Source of the DNA: Spirochaetota bacterium
GTDB lineage: Bacteria; Spirochaetota; UBA4802; UBA5550
Length of the DNA stretch: 6,461 nt
NCBI GenBank assembly: GCA_022704585.1
Contig: JAKJGD010000129.1
Span: forward strand, 1-6,461
Direction of reading: 5' to 3'
The notes beneath the pieces were generated by a model that was not told the origin of the DNA, ran no database searches, and saw only the letters and a list, made by a program, of their open reading frames with translations. Shown piece by piece: positions 1 through 6,461 of this stretch. Position numbers and translations under genes: made by a program. Position 1 is the stretch's first letter, and the number at the start of each line of letters is the position of its first letter.

Positions 1-1131
1 GCCCAGGTTGTGAAAATTCATCGCCACGGTGAGCGGTTCGGCCTTGTTTGACTGGTTGAAGGCCGAGAGCGGCATCATCCCGGTGAGGATCGCCGCCACT
101 ATGATATAGATGATCGTGCATATGATGAGCGAGCCAATGATGCCGATCGGCAGGTCCCGGCGCGGGTTGCGCGTCTCTTCCGCCACGGTTGATACCGCGT
201 CGAAACCGATATAGGCGAAAAATACGATCGCCGCGCCCGCCTGTACCCCCTTCCAGCCGTTAGGTATGAATGGCGTCCAGTTGTCCGGGGTCACGTAAAA
301 GCTGCCGACGAGCACGAAAAATGCCAGCACGATGAGCTTGAGGAGCACCATGATGCCGTTGAAGCGCGCCGATTCCTTGATACCCCGGTAGAGGACATAT
401 GTGACCAACGCGACGATCATCATCGCCGGCAGGTTGAAGATTACCGGCACCCCGAATACGCGGGGCGCGTGTGAAATGGCCGCGTGCGCGCTGCCCAAAC
501 CGGCCATGACGTCCTGGAGCGTTTTACCGCCGGCCAGCTGCTCCCGGACGAGGACGCAGGCGCTGCCGAACATTTCCGTGATACGGGTATCCGGCAGGCC
601 GCTCAGCATGGCCTGCGCTGCGTTGAACATGCTCTCGCCGTGAAGCGCTGTGCGATAATCGGTAACGAGCCATGCCGGCAGGTTCACGCCGAACCCGCGC
701 AGCAGCTCCTTGAAATAGCCGGACCAGGAAATGGCTATGGCCACGTTGCCGATGGCGTATTCGATGATCAGGTCCCAGCCGATGATCCACGCCACGAACT
801 CGCCCATGGTCAGGTACGCGTACGTGTACGCCGAGCCGGAAACCGGGACCATGGAGGAAAGCTCGGCGTAACAGAGCGCCGTGAATCCGCATGCCACTCC
901 GGTGACAACGAAGGAGAGGATGATCGCGGGCCCCGCACCAGGCCGGGCGGCGTCGCCAACCGCCGCGGTGCCCACGGTGGCGAATATGCCGGCGCCGATG
1001 ATACCGCCGATCCCCAGGAGCACCAGGTCTTTCGCCGTGAGAACGCGCCTGAGCCCGCGGGTATCGTCGCGCGTTTCGGCAAGCATGTCACCGATGTTCT
1101 TTCTTCTCAGGAGCTGCTTGAATAGATGCAT
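1..1131 (-). CDS. APC-superfamily amino-acid permease (cationic amino acid transporter-like), 3' end cut by window
   Basis: Inner-membrane secondary transporter that probably imports amino acids. The first 377 residues are present and the frame runs open through base 1; a usual family length of 450-500+ residues implies the last TM helices lie outside. Visible features are a short cytoplasmic N-terminus, TM1 at about 34-54 with the unwound substrate-binding motif GIIGAGIF (43-50), TM2 at about 66-92, and TM3 at about 108-140 with the family-typical WIIGWDLIIEYAIG. TM4 is at about 230-250, TM5 256-278, TM6 295-315 containing FFAYIGFDAVSTVAEE, followed by RNPRRDLPIGI, and TM7 about 328-352. This signature fits the CAT/YfnA-like branch (COG0531). 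The TM3-TM4 loop (about 146-229) is much longer than the roughly 25-30 residues I expect. ATG at 1131 is the first possible start, because an in-frame TAA lies two codons upstream, and the N-terminus resembles family members; no Shine-Dalgarno is visible. Substrate is not predictable. It lies 95 bases downstream of the CoA-transferase gene and may be co-transcribed. Confidence 0.9.
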   Translation of the reverse strand, partial: MHLFKQLLRRKNIGDMLAETRDDTRGLRRVLTAKDLVLLGIGGIIGAGIFATVGTAAVGDAARPGAGPAIILSFVVTGVACGFTALCYAELSSMVPVSGSAYTYAYLTMGEFVAWIIGWDLIIEYAIGNVAIAISWSGYFKELLRGFGVNLPAWLVTDYRTALHGESMFNAAQAMLSGLPDTRITEMFGSACVLVREQLAGGKTLQDVMAGLGSAHAAISHAPRVFGVPVIFNLPAMMIVALVTYVLYRGIKESARFNGIMVLLKLIVLAFFVLVGSFYVTPDNWTPFIPNGWKGVQAGAAIVFFAYIGFDAVSTVAEETRNPRRDLPIGIIGSLIICTIIYIIVAAILTGMMPLSAFNQSNKAEPLTVAMNFHNLG

Positions 1132-1226
1132 ATGTTAGTGTTTACGGCCCGGAACAGGAATGGTTCATCGACGTTTACTCATGTTGATTGAACGAGGCGT
1201 TTCACGTCAATTATTATTTCGACGGG

Positions 1227-3116
1227 TCAGCCCAATGGAATCGTAATGTAAACCGTCCCGCCGACCGTGGTGCGTTGCGCCGCAAAGGGGGTCTTTTCGG
1301 TCAGGCGGAGCATCTTCCCGTTCTCGCGCATCACGGTAAACGTCATCTCCAGTATCCCCTCGTGTATGCCGATAGAAACGAGATAATCTATTATGATCGT
1401 GCCCACACCGCGGTCCTGGTAATCGTCCCTGACGACAAGCGAGATCTCGGCCGTATGCTTTTTCAGATCGACCACGTACTGTCCGATGCCGATGACCGTT
1501 TCCGGACCGTCATCGTCGAGGAGCACCAGTATGATCAGCTCTTTTGAATAATCAATCGCGCAGTACCGCTCCAGCGTTTTCTGCGGAACATATTCAATAT
1601 CGGCGAAGAAACGGGTGTACAGGCTCTTGTCAGAGAGAGAGTAAAAGAACTTGCGGAGGTTTTCCAGGTCGCTCATCTTCACCGGGCGGAGGAACACGTT
1701 GAGCCCGCTTGCCGTCTTGCGGTATGCCTCCAGGCGGGCGCGGTACTCGCCGGCCTCTCCCTCGATGAATTCGTGGTCGGCCGCGATGAGCCCCAGCCTC
1801 CGCGCCTCGTCATGGAGCCATTTCCTGAACTTCGGGTGCGCGATCGTGATGAGCGAGAGCGCGCGCTCTCTCAAGTTCTTGCCGTGGAGATACGCGATGC
1901 CATACTCGGTCACAACGTACCTGACGTCGCCCCGCCCCAGCGTGGCGCTTGCCCCGGTGTCAAGCACCGGCACGATGCGCGACCGCATGCCGTCGTTTGA
2001 AGTCGAACGCATGGTGAGAATTGTCTTTCCGCCCGGAGCCAGGGCGGCCCCCCGCATGAAGTCCACATGCCCGCCGATCCCGCTGTAGAGGCTCGTTCCC
2101 AGGGATTCGGCTGTTGACTGTCCGGACAGGTCGATCTGCAGGGCCGTATTTATGGCCGTTATGTTTTCCTGCCTACCGATGACCATGGGGCTGTTCGTAT
2201 AGTCGATCGGCCTGAACTCGATGCTGTCATTGTTGTCGATGAAGGCATAGGTATCCGCGCTTCCCATGCAGAACGAAGCGACCGACTTCCCGCGATCGAG
2301 GCTTTTTTTCGCGTTCGTGACGACCCCGGCCCGCATCAGGTCCACGATGCCGTCGCCGAGCAGCTCCGTGTGTATGCCGAGGTCCTTCTTGTCCTTCAGG
2401 CTCGCGATGACCGAGTTCGGTATGGCGCCGTACCCGACCTGGAGCGTGTCCCCGTCGCGCACGATCCGTGCCACGTACCGCCCGATCTCGCCGGATATAA
2501 CGTCGGCGGGCGGCGCATCGTATACGAGCAGCGGCTCGTCATGGTGAACGAGAAAGTCAATCATATCTGCGCCGATCAGCGATTCGCCGTACACGCAGGG
2601 CATGTTCGCGTTCACCTGCGCGACGACCAGGTCGGCGCACTCCACCGCCGCCTTCACGATGTCCACGCTGACGCCCAGGCTCATGTTCCCGTCACTGTCC
2701 GGGAGAGATACCTGCACCAGCGCGACGTCCGGATGTATCCTCCTCTGGCGGAACAGCAGCGGTATCTCCGAAAGGTACGCGGGCGTGTAGTCTCCCAGGC
2801 CGCGGCGGACCGTTTCACGCGAGCTGTCGCTTATGAAAAAGGAGTTGTGGCGAAAATTCTCGGCAAACCTCTTTTCGGCGTACGGCGCGACGCCGAGCGT
2901 CCACACATGTATTATCTGCGATCCGTAAATGCGGTGCGTCTTCGAATCCACGTAGGAAACAAGCGACTTCATTAGAAATTGCGGCTCTCCGCAGGAGGAG
3001 CCGATGAAAATGCTGCTGCCGCGGTGTATCCGCCCGAAGATATCGTCAGTCGGGATGAATTTTTCCGGGTACTTTTCTCTCAATGAATCGAGATGCCGTA
3101 TGTCCTGTCGTTTCAT
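1227..3116 (-). CDS. Bifunctional acetyl-CoA hydrolase/CoA-transferase family protein with C-terminal GNAT acetyltransferase domain
   Basis: A cytoplasmic fusion of two enzyme types, 629 residues. Residues about 15-215 form the N-terminal and 220-430 the C-terminal half of an acetyl-CoA hydrolase/4-hydroxybutyrate CoA-transferase-type class I CoA-transferase, with FIGSSCGEPQ (37-46). Motif GIHTELLGDGIVDL (247-260) supplies the expected catalytic glutamate, E251, which in this family forms a glutamyl-CoA thioester. The glycine-rich SGIGGHVDFMRGA (345-357) is the other hallmark. After a linker, residues about 473-627 are a GNAT domain: LRPVKMSDL at the start, the acetyl-CoA pyrophosphate loop QDRGVG (567-572), and ENGKMLRLTEKTPF (598-611), which resembles the GNAT domain of Pat-type protein acetyltransferases. 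CoA-transferase-GNAT fusions are a known annotated architecture. The acyl substrate and acetylation target are unknown. ATG 3116 fits the family N-terminus, although the ribosome site is weak (AGG about 10 bases upstream). The gene follows the acyl-CoA synthetase gene by 106 bases and has its own candidate promoter. Confidence 0.92.
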   Translation of the reverse strand: MKRQDIRHLDSLREKYPEKFIPTDDIFGRIHRGSSIFIGSSCGEPQFLMKSLVSYVDSKTHRIYGSQIIHVWTLGVAPYAEKRFAENFRHNSFFISDSSRETVRRGLGDYTPAYLSEIPLLFRQRRIHPDVALVQVSLPDSDGNMSLGVSVDIVKAAVECADLVVAQVNANMPCVYGESLIGADMIDFLVHHDEPLLVYDAPPADVISGEIGRYVARIVRDGDTLQVGYGAIPNSVIASLKDKKDLGIHTELLGDGIVDLMRAGVVTNAKKSLDRGKSVASFCMGSADTYAFIDNNDSIEFRPIDYTNSPMVIGRQENITAINTALQIDLSGQSTAESLGTSLYSGIGGHVDFMRGAALAPGGKTILTMRSTSNDGMRSRIVPVLDTGASATLGRGDVRYVVTEYGIAYLHGKNLRERALSLITIAHPKFRKWLHDEARRLGLIAADHEFIEGEAGEYRARLEAYRKTASGLNVFLRPVKMSDLENLRKFFYSLSDKSLYTRFFADIEYVPQKTLERYCAIDYSKELIILVLLDDDGPETVIGIGQYVVDLKKHTAEISLVVRDDYQDRGVGTIIIDYLVSIGIHEGILEMTFTVMRENGKMLRLTEKTPFAAQRTTVGGTVYITIPLG

Positions 3117-3152
3117 GGATGGAGCGCCTGGTATTGTTCAGTGTTGATCGTG

Positions 3153-3181
3153 TTTCTAAGCGCCCGGCAGCGACGTGTCAA
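3153..3181 (-). promoter_or_regulatory. Candidate sigma70 promoter for the CoA-transferase-GNAT gene
   Basis: On the minus strand a perfect -35 hexamer TTGACA (3181-3176) is followed by a 17-base spacer and TAGAAA (3158-3153), a 4-of-6 match to the -10 consensus. An AT-rich run just upstream (TATTTATATC) could act as an UP element. Transcription would begin roughly 30 bases before the ATG at 3116. This suggests the gene can be expressed independently of the upstream synthetase gene. It is a consensus match only; readthrough from upstream is also possible, since no terminator is visible in the spacer. Confidence 0.5.
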
Positions 3182-3222
3182 GATATAAATAGACGATACG
3201 GAGCGGCATCCCCGCGCCGGCC

Positions 3223-4659
3223 TCAGGCTGAACGGCCATGCGCCATGCTCCGCGAGTATTTCCACATCAGGCTCAGGAGCTTGAATATATGCTCGAAATT
3301 GGGTATGACGGGGATCCGGTAATCCTTCGCTATCGCCGAGTGCTCCAGGATGGTCTGCCCGCCGAAAAAGTGCACAAGTACGGGCATCTCCGGGTGCCGC
3401 TGGCGCATCCTGCTGACGTTGTCCCAGTTGAAGGCTGCAAACGGCGAGCTTATCGACATGAGCACGATCGCGTCGAACAGGCCCGAATCCATGAAAAGCT
3501 CCAGTATCCGGTTGAAGCTCTCTTGCGGTCCCATCTTTTCGACCGATGCCCAGGTATCGATCGGGTTGCGTATGGGCGCCCAGTCGGGGAAATACTCCCG
3601 CAGCTTCGTCACCATGCCTTCCGTCAGGTCCGGGAGCTCGAGCCCGTACTTTTCCGCGAAATCCGACGACAGGACGCAGCCCGAGCCGGAGACCGAGATG
3701 ACGCCGATTTTGTTGGAGCGGAGCACCGGGTACTGGCACACGATCGACAGCGCCTCGAAAAGCTCCTCGTAGGTCTCCACCATGATCATGCCGAACTGAC
3801 GCGCCACGGCTTCGACGATAGCGAAGCTGCCGGCCATGGAGCCGGTGTGCGACGAAACGGCGATCTTGCCCTTCTCGCTCTTGCCCGCTTTTAAGAGCAC
3901 GATGGGCTTGCGCCAGCGGTCGCGGTTGAGCGCAAGAAGTGACTTGAAGCGCTCCCCGTCCCGGATGTCCTCCAGGTACATGCCGATCGCGTGGGTCTTC
4001 CCGTCCGAGAGATAGTACTCGAGTATGTCGCATTCGTTCACATCCAGCTTGTTCCCGATGGCGGCTATGTTCGAAACGCCGAACGGCTGGCCGTGGCCCG
4101 CGGTGCTGAAAAACCATTCGACGAACCCGGTCACGAAGAGCCCGGATTGGCCGACAATGGAAACGTTCCGTTCGCGTGTCTCCAGGAACTCGCTGTAAAA
4201 CTTGATGGGCGTGCAGTAGCGAAGGTCCGGCACGTTGAAGCCGATGGAGTTGGGCCCCACGACCCGGATATCCTTCCCCCGTATCAGCTCCTTCATCTCC
4301 CGCGCGAACGATTGCGCCTCCCTGTCATCGTTCGAGAGGCTCCCCGATTCAATGAGTATGCCGCGCACGTTATGGGCGATGCATGCCCGGAGGACCGGCA
4401 TGACTTCAGTGACCGGGACCACGACAACGGCAAGGTCGATCCTTCCGGTCCCGCTCGCGTTGACGGGCAGGTCCTCCAGCCGGCGGTAGCATCGTACCCC
4501 GTCTATCTCTGATTTTCGCGGATGCACGACAAACAGGTCCGGGTAGCCGTTGCGCTCCATGTACTGCTTGAAGTTCTGCAAGACCTGAAAGCCGCCTTTC
4601 GCGGGATTATCGCTTGCGCCAAACAGGACTATGGAACGGGGATGAAAGAATCTATTCAT
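3223..4659 (-). CDS. ADP-forming acyl-CoA synthetase alpha-type subunit (CoA-binding plus CoA-ligase domains, no ATP-grasp)
   Basis: A cytoplasmic protein of 478 residues related to the alpha part of acetate/acyl-CoA ligase (ADP-forming) and to the N-terminal part of Pat acetyltransferases. Those synthetases convert acyl-CoA plus ADP and phosphate to acid, CoA and ATP through a phosphohistidine. Residues 1-130 are a Rossmann CoA-binding domain opening with SIVLFGASDNPAKGG (9-23). GPNSIGFN (135-142) and GQSG (170-173) belong to the CoA-ligase fold. SSHTGSMAGS (269-278) carries the phosphorylatable His at 271, and a second ligase subdomain spans about 310-460 with VSGSGCVLSSDFAEKYGLELP. GPNS replaces the more usual GPNC. 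Full acyl-CoA synthetases of this type add an ATP-grasp (beta) domain of about 220 residues; none is in this protein or elsewhere in the window, so a beta partner must be encoded elsewhere or the protein acts otherwise. ATG 4659 is supported by a strong AGGAG nine bases upstream and by family-like residues from the first codons. It lies upstream of, and on the same strand as, the CoA-transferase-GNAT gene. Confidence 0.88.
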   Translation of the reverse strand: MNRFFHPRSIVLFGASDNPAKGGFQVLQNFKQYMERNGYPDLFVVHPRKSEIDGVRCYRRLEDLPVNASGTGRIDLAVVVVPVTEVMPVLRACIAHNVRGILIESGSLSNDDREAQSFAREMKELIRGKDIRVVGPNSIGFNVPDLRYCTPIKFYSEFLETRERNVSIVGQSGLFVTGFVEWFFSTAGHGQPFGVSNIAAIGNKLDVNECDILEYYLSDGKTHAIGMYLEDIRDGERFKSLLALNRDRWRKPIVLLKAGKSEKGKIAVSSHTGSMAGSFAIVEAVARQFGMIMVETYEELFEALSIVCQYPVLRSNKIGVISVSGSGCVLSSDFAEKYGLELPDLTEGMVTKLREYFPDWAPIRNPIDTWASVEKMGPQESFNRILELFMDSGLFDAIVLMSISSPFAAFNWDNVSRMRQRHPEMPVLVHFFGGQTILEHSAIAKDYRIPVIPNFEHIFKLLSLMWKYSRSMAHGRSA

Positions 4660-4668
4660 TGAAAAGCA

Positions 4669-4673
4669 CTCCT
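4669..4673 (-). promoter_or_regulatory. Ribosome binding site of the acyl-CoA synthetase gene
   Basis: AGGAG on the minus strand with a 9-base spacer to the ATG at 4659. It is the clearest Shine-Dalgarno in the window and fixes the start of the 478-residue protein; the two downstream genes have weak or no visible equivalents. Confidence 0.75.
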
Positions 4674-4680
4674 GGACCGT

Positions 4681-4767
4681 GTGACACTGAAATAATTGCT
4701 TTTGTGCGGCATGTATTCGTACTGAACAAACATGATGATTGTGTCAATAATTATTTTCCAGTGTCAC
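4681..4767. repeat. 17-base inverted repeat upstream of the acyl-CoA synthetase gene, possible operator or stem
   Basis: The left arm (4681-4697) reads GTGACACTGAAATAATT. The right arm (4749-4767) is its reverse complement at all 17 positions except for two extra bases (TC) between the AT-rich and CAGTGTCAC portions. The 9-base outer parts, GTGACACTG and CAGTGTCAC, match exactly. The arms are 51 bases apart and the left arm ends 21 bases before the ATG, close to the ribosome site. A third, partial copy (GTGTCA, 4741-4746) and a TGTCAC at 4822-4827 also lie in this spacer. The geometry fits two operator half-sites flanking a promoter, or a long RNA stem in the leader. There is no T-tract, so it is not an intrinsic terminator. 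Confidence 0.55.
4742..4747 (-). promoter_or_regulatory. Possible -35 element for the acyl-CoA synthetase gene
   Basis: A perfect TTGACA on the minus strand (4747-4742), preceded by the AT-rich AAAATAATTA, lies between the inverted-repeat arms and about 85 bases upstream of the ATG. The sequence 16 to 18 bases downstream gives only poor -10 matches (for example CAGTAC), so an activator or another sigma factor may be needed, or the match may be chance. Confidence 0.25.
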
Positions 4768-4860
4768 TTGCGGGAAACGATGTAAAGAGTGTTCTTCGGA
4801 GAATGCTTCCCGCACTACCGATGTCACGACGCAGGCACAGGAGTTTACGGACCGCGCCTG

Positions 4861-6461
4861 TTACCGCGCGATGAGCACCACGGTGCTGCGGGGATTTGCG
4901 ATATAGCGGTCGGGCGGGTGAATCGCGACCTCTTCGCCCGGCCCGCAGAAATCGCTCCCGGCGGGCAGGCTGGTGTCCACGACCCTCTTCCAGGGTGCGG
5001 CGGCCCCGGGCGGCAGCAGCACCTCCCGCGGCGAATAATCCGCATTTATTATAACAAACAGGGCATAATCGCCAAGCTCCGATTTCACCTCGCCGCCATC
5101 CAGCAGATAGCAGATGAGATGCGCATCCGGATAATCCCAGGCCGGCCGGTCAAGGTTGAGCCCGTACCAGGATATGTCCGGCATCCCGTCCGAATCCGCA
5201 TCCGAGCCGGTCAGGAATTTACGGCACCTGAGGATGGCGTGTCGTTTCCGAAAGGCAATCGCCTTGCGGACAAATTCCTGCATGTCCCGGTTCCGGGCCG
5301 CACGGTCCCAGTCGAACCAGCTTATCGCATTGTCCTGGCAGTAGGCGTTGTTGTTGCCGTTCTGCGTGCGCAGGAACTCGTCCCCGCCCAGGATCATCGG
5401 CGTGCCCTGCGCGAAGAGCAGCATGGAGAAAAAGTTCTTCGCCTGGCGCGACCTGAGCGACAGCACCTCCGGGTCGGTCGAATCGCCCTCCCACCCGCAG
5501 TTCCAGGAGCTGTTGTCGTTGGACCCGTCCGTGTTGTTCTCGAGGTTGGCCTCGTTGTGCTTGCCGTTGTAGGAGACCAGGTCGTTCAGCGTGAACCCGT
5601 CGTGGCAGGTCACGAAGTTGATCGAGTTGTACGGCGTCCTGCCGTCGTCCGCGTACTGGTCGGCCGAGCCGGTGAGCCGCCACCCCAGGTCGCGGAGCTG
5701 CCCCGGGTCGCCCTTGCAGAAGCGCCGCACCGTATCGCGGAACCTCCCGTTCCACTCCGACCAGTCGACCGGGAAATTGCCGGCCTGGTAGGTGGAGATG
5801 TCCCAGGGCTCGGCGATGAGCTTGACCCGGTGGAGGACGGGGTCCTGGGAGATCGCGTCGAAGAACGAGGCCCCGGCGCGGAAAGAGCCCTCCTCCCGTC
5901 CGAGCACGGAAGCGAGGTCGAACCGGAACCCGTCCACGTGCATCACCTCGGCCCAGTAGCGGAGCGAATCGAGCACGAGGCGTATGACCGGCGCCGCCGC
6001 GAGGTTCATGCTGTTGCCGCAGCCCGTGTAATTCATGTAGTAGCGCCGGGGCGCGTCCCGCGGGCCGGTCAGCAGATAGTAGCTGCGGTTATCGATCCCC
6101 CTGAAGCATACCGTTGGCCCGAGCTCGTTCCCCTCTGCGGAATGGTTGAACACGACGTCCAGTATGACCTCGATCCCGGCCCGGTGCAGCTCCCGCACCA
6201 TGGTCTTGAATTCGCGCACCTGGCATCCCGGCGATGTCCCGGTCCCGTACGAGGATTCCGGGGCGAAAAAGCCGATGGTGTTGTACCCCCAGTAATTGGT
6301 CAGGCCCCTGTCTGACAGGAAATCCTCCACGCAGTACTCGTGCACCGGGAGCAGCTCGACCGCGTTCACCCCGAGCTTCCGCAGATGATCGATCTTTTCA
6401 GTGAAACCGGTATAGGTGCCGGGGCGCTTCACGCCCGACGAGGGATGGGCCGTAAAGCCCT
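4861..6461 (-). CDS. glgX: Glycogen debranching enzyme, GlgX/isoamylase type (GH13), 5' end cut by window
   Basis: A cytoplasmic alpha-amylase-family enzyme that hydrolyses alpha-1,6 branch linkages of glycogen or limit dextrins, releasing short chains. The frame is open through base 6461, where residues read GFTAHPSSGVKRPGTYTGF; the GTG at 6432 is therefore internal and not the start. The missing N-terminal part should hold the CBM48-like beta domain. About 533 residues are visible. Counting from that internal valine, conserved region I is DVVFNH (92-97). The nucleophile is D172 in GFRFDLAS, the acid/base E208 in LIAEPWDIS, and the transition-state stabiliser D278 in FVTCHDGFTLNDL. The following SYNGKHNEANLENNTDGSND is typical of GlgX rather than of alpha-amylases. 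A C-terminal beta-sandwich covers about 425-523. The stop is TAA at 4863-4861. No strong terminator follows: a 7-base stem at 4832-4860 lacks a U-tract. The gene probably belongs to glycogen metabolism and not functionally to its downstream neighbours. Confidence 0.94.
   Translation of the reverse strand, partial: GFTAHPSSGVKRPGTYTGFTEKIDHLRKLGVNAVELLPVHEYCVEDFLSDRGLTNYWGYNTIGFFAPESSYGTGTSPGCQVREFKTMVRELHRAGIEVILDVVFNHSAEGNELGPTVCFRGIDNRSYYLLTGPRDAPRRYYMNYTGCGNSMNLAAAPVIRLVLDSLRYWAEVMHVDGFRFDLASVLGREEGSFRAGASFFDAISQDPVLHRVKLIAEPWDISTYQAGNFPVDWSEWNGRFRDTVRRFCKGDPGQLRDLGWRLTGSADQYADDGRTPYNSINFVTCHDGFTLNDLVSYNGKHNEANLENNTDGSNDNSSWNCGWEGDSTDPEVLSLRSRQAKNFFSMLLFAQGTPMILGGDEFLRTQNGNNNAYCQDNAISWFDWDRAARNRDMQEFVRKAIAFRKRHAILRCRKFLTGSDADSDGMPDISWYGLNLDRPAWDYPDAHLICYLLDGGEVKSELGDYALFVIINADYSPREVLLPPGAAAPWKRVVDTSLPAGSDFCGPGEEVAIHPPDRYIANPRSTVVLIAR

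Noticed and set aside
1187..1211. A small hairpin (ATTGACG with CGTTCAAT) after the CoA-transferase-GNAT stop.
   Set aside because: It is short, AT-rich, bulged and lacks a downstream U-tract; no support as a terminator.
2370..2975. A 201-codon plus-strand open frame opposite the CoA-transferase gene.
   Set aside because: It is antisense to the conserved CoA-transferase domain, including the catalytic glutamate region, and has no recognisable domain of its own.
3113..4117. A 334-codon open frame on the minus strand in another frame of the acyl-CoA synthetase gene.
   Set aside because: Its translation is Arg, Gly and Pro-rich without a known motif, and it overlaps a gene with clear CoA-ligase motifs and a good ribosome site.
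4832..4860. A possible terminator stem right after the debranching enzyme stop (CAGGCGC pairing with GTGCCTG).
   Set aside because: It is only seven pairs including a G-U, has a 15-base loop and no following T-run, so it is too weak to call as an intrinsic terminator.
4789..6315. A 508-codon open frame on the plus strand opposite the debranching enzyme gene.
   Set aside because: It lies antisense to a gene with all GH13 catalytic motifs. Its translation is low-complexity, rich in V, P, R and E with no recognisable domain, as expected for a shadow frame in GC-rich DNA.
6430..6432. GTG as the start codon of the debranching enzyme.
   Set aside because: The frame continues upstream to the window edge with family-like residues (GFTAHPSSG) just before it, so the true start lies outside the window.

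Overview
The window is a GC-rich stretch of bacterial chromosome with four protein genes. All four lie on the minus strand, so the biological reading order runs from high to low coordinates: a glycogen debranching enzyme (5' end off the window), an ADP-forming acyl-CoA synthetase alpha-type protein, a CoA-transferase fused to a GNAT acetyltransferase, and an APC-superfamily amino-acid permease (3' end off the window). I see no RNA genes, CRISPR arrays, insertion sequences, phage genes or tRNA-type attachment sites. No frameshift or premature stop interrupts any of the four genes.

Region by region (minus strand). 6461-4861 is the catalytic and C-terminal part of a GlgX-type GH13 debranching enzyme, with its three carboxylate catalytic residues intact. 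4860-4660 is a 201-base, locally AT-rich spacer. It holds a 17-base inverted repeat (4681-4767), a TTGACA hexamer between the two arms, and a clear AGGAG ribosome binding site for the next gene. 4659-3223 is a 478-residue CoA-binding and CoA-ligase protein that keeps the phosphorylatable His motif of ADP-forming acyl-CoA synthetases but has no ATP-grasp half. 3222-3117 is a 106-base spacer with a good sigma70-like promoter. 3116-1227 is a 629-residue CoA-transferase/hydrolase with a C-terminal GNAT domain. 1226-1132 is a 95-base spacer without a convincing terminator or promoter. 1131-1 is the first 377 residues of a cationic-amino-acid-transporter-like permease with an unusually long loop between TM3 and TM4.

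How the genes may work together (inference). The three downstream genes could form an acyl-CoA conservation or sensing module: the permease imports amino acids, their breakdown gives acyl-CoA, and the CoA-transferase and ADP-forming synthetase swap or release CoA, the latter normally with nucleotide phosphorylation. The GNAT domain resembles that of Pat-type protein lysine acetyltransferases. In Pat this domain is fused to an ADP-forming synthetase; here it is fused to the CoA-transferase next door. The debranching enzyme is probably an unrelated neighbour.

Taxonomy cannot be fixed from the sequence. GC-rich codon use, the CoA-transferase-GNAT fusion and the synthetase gene would fit an anaerobic or facultative environmental lineage such as a deltaproteobacterium-like or spirochaete-like organism, but this is a guess.
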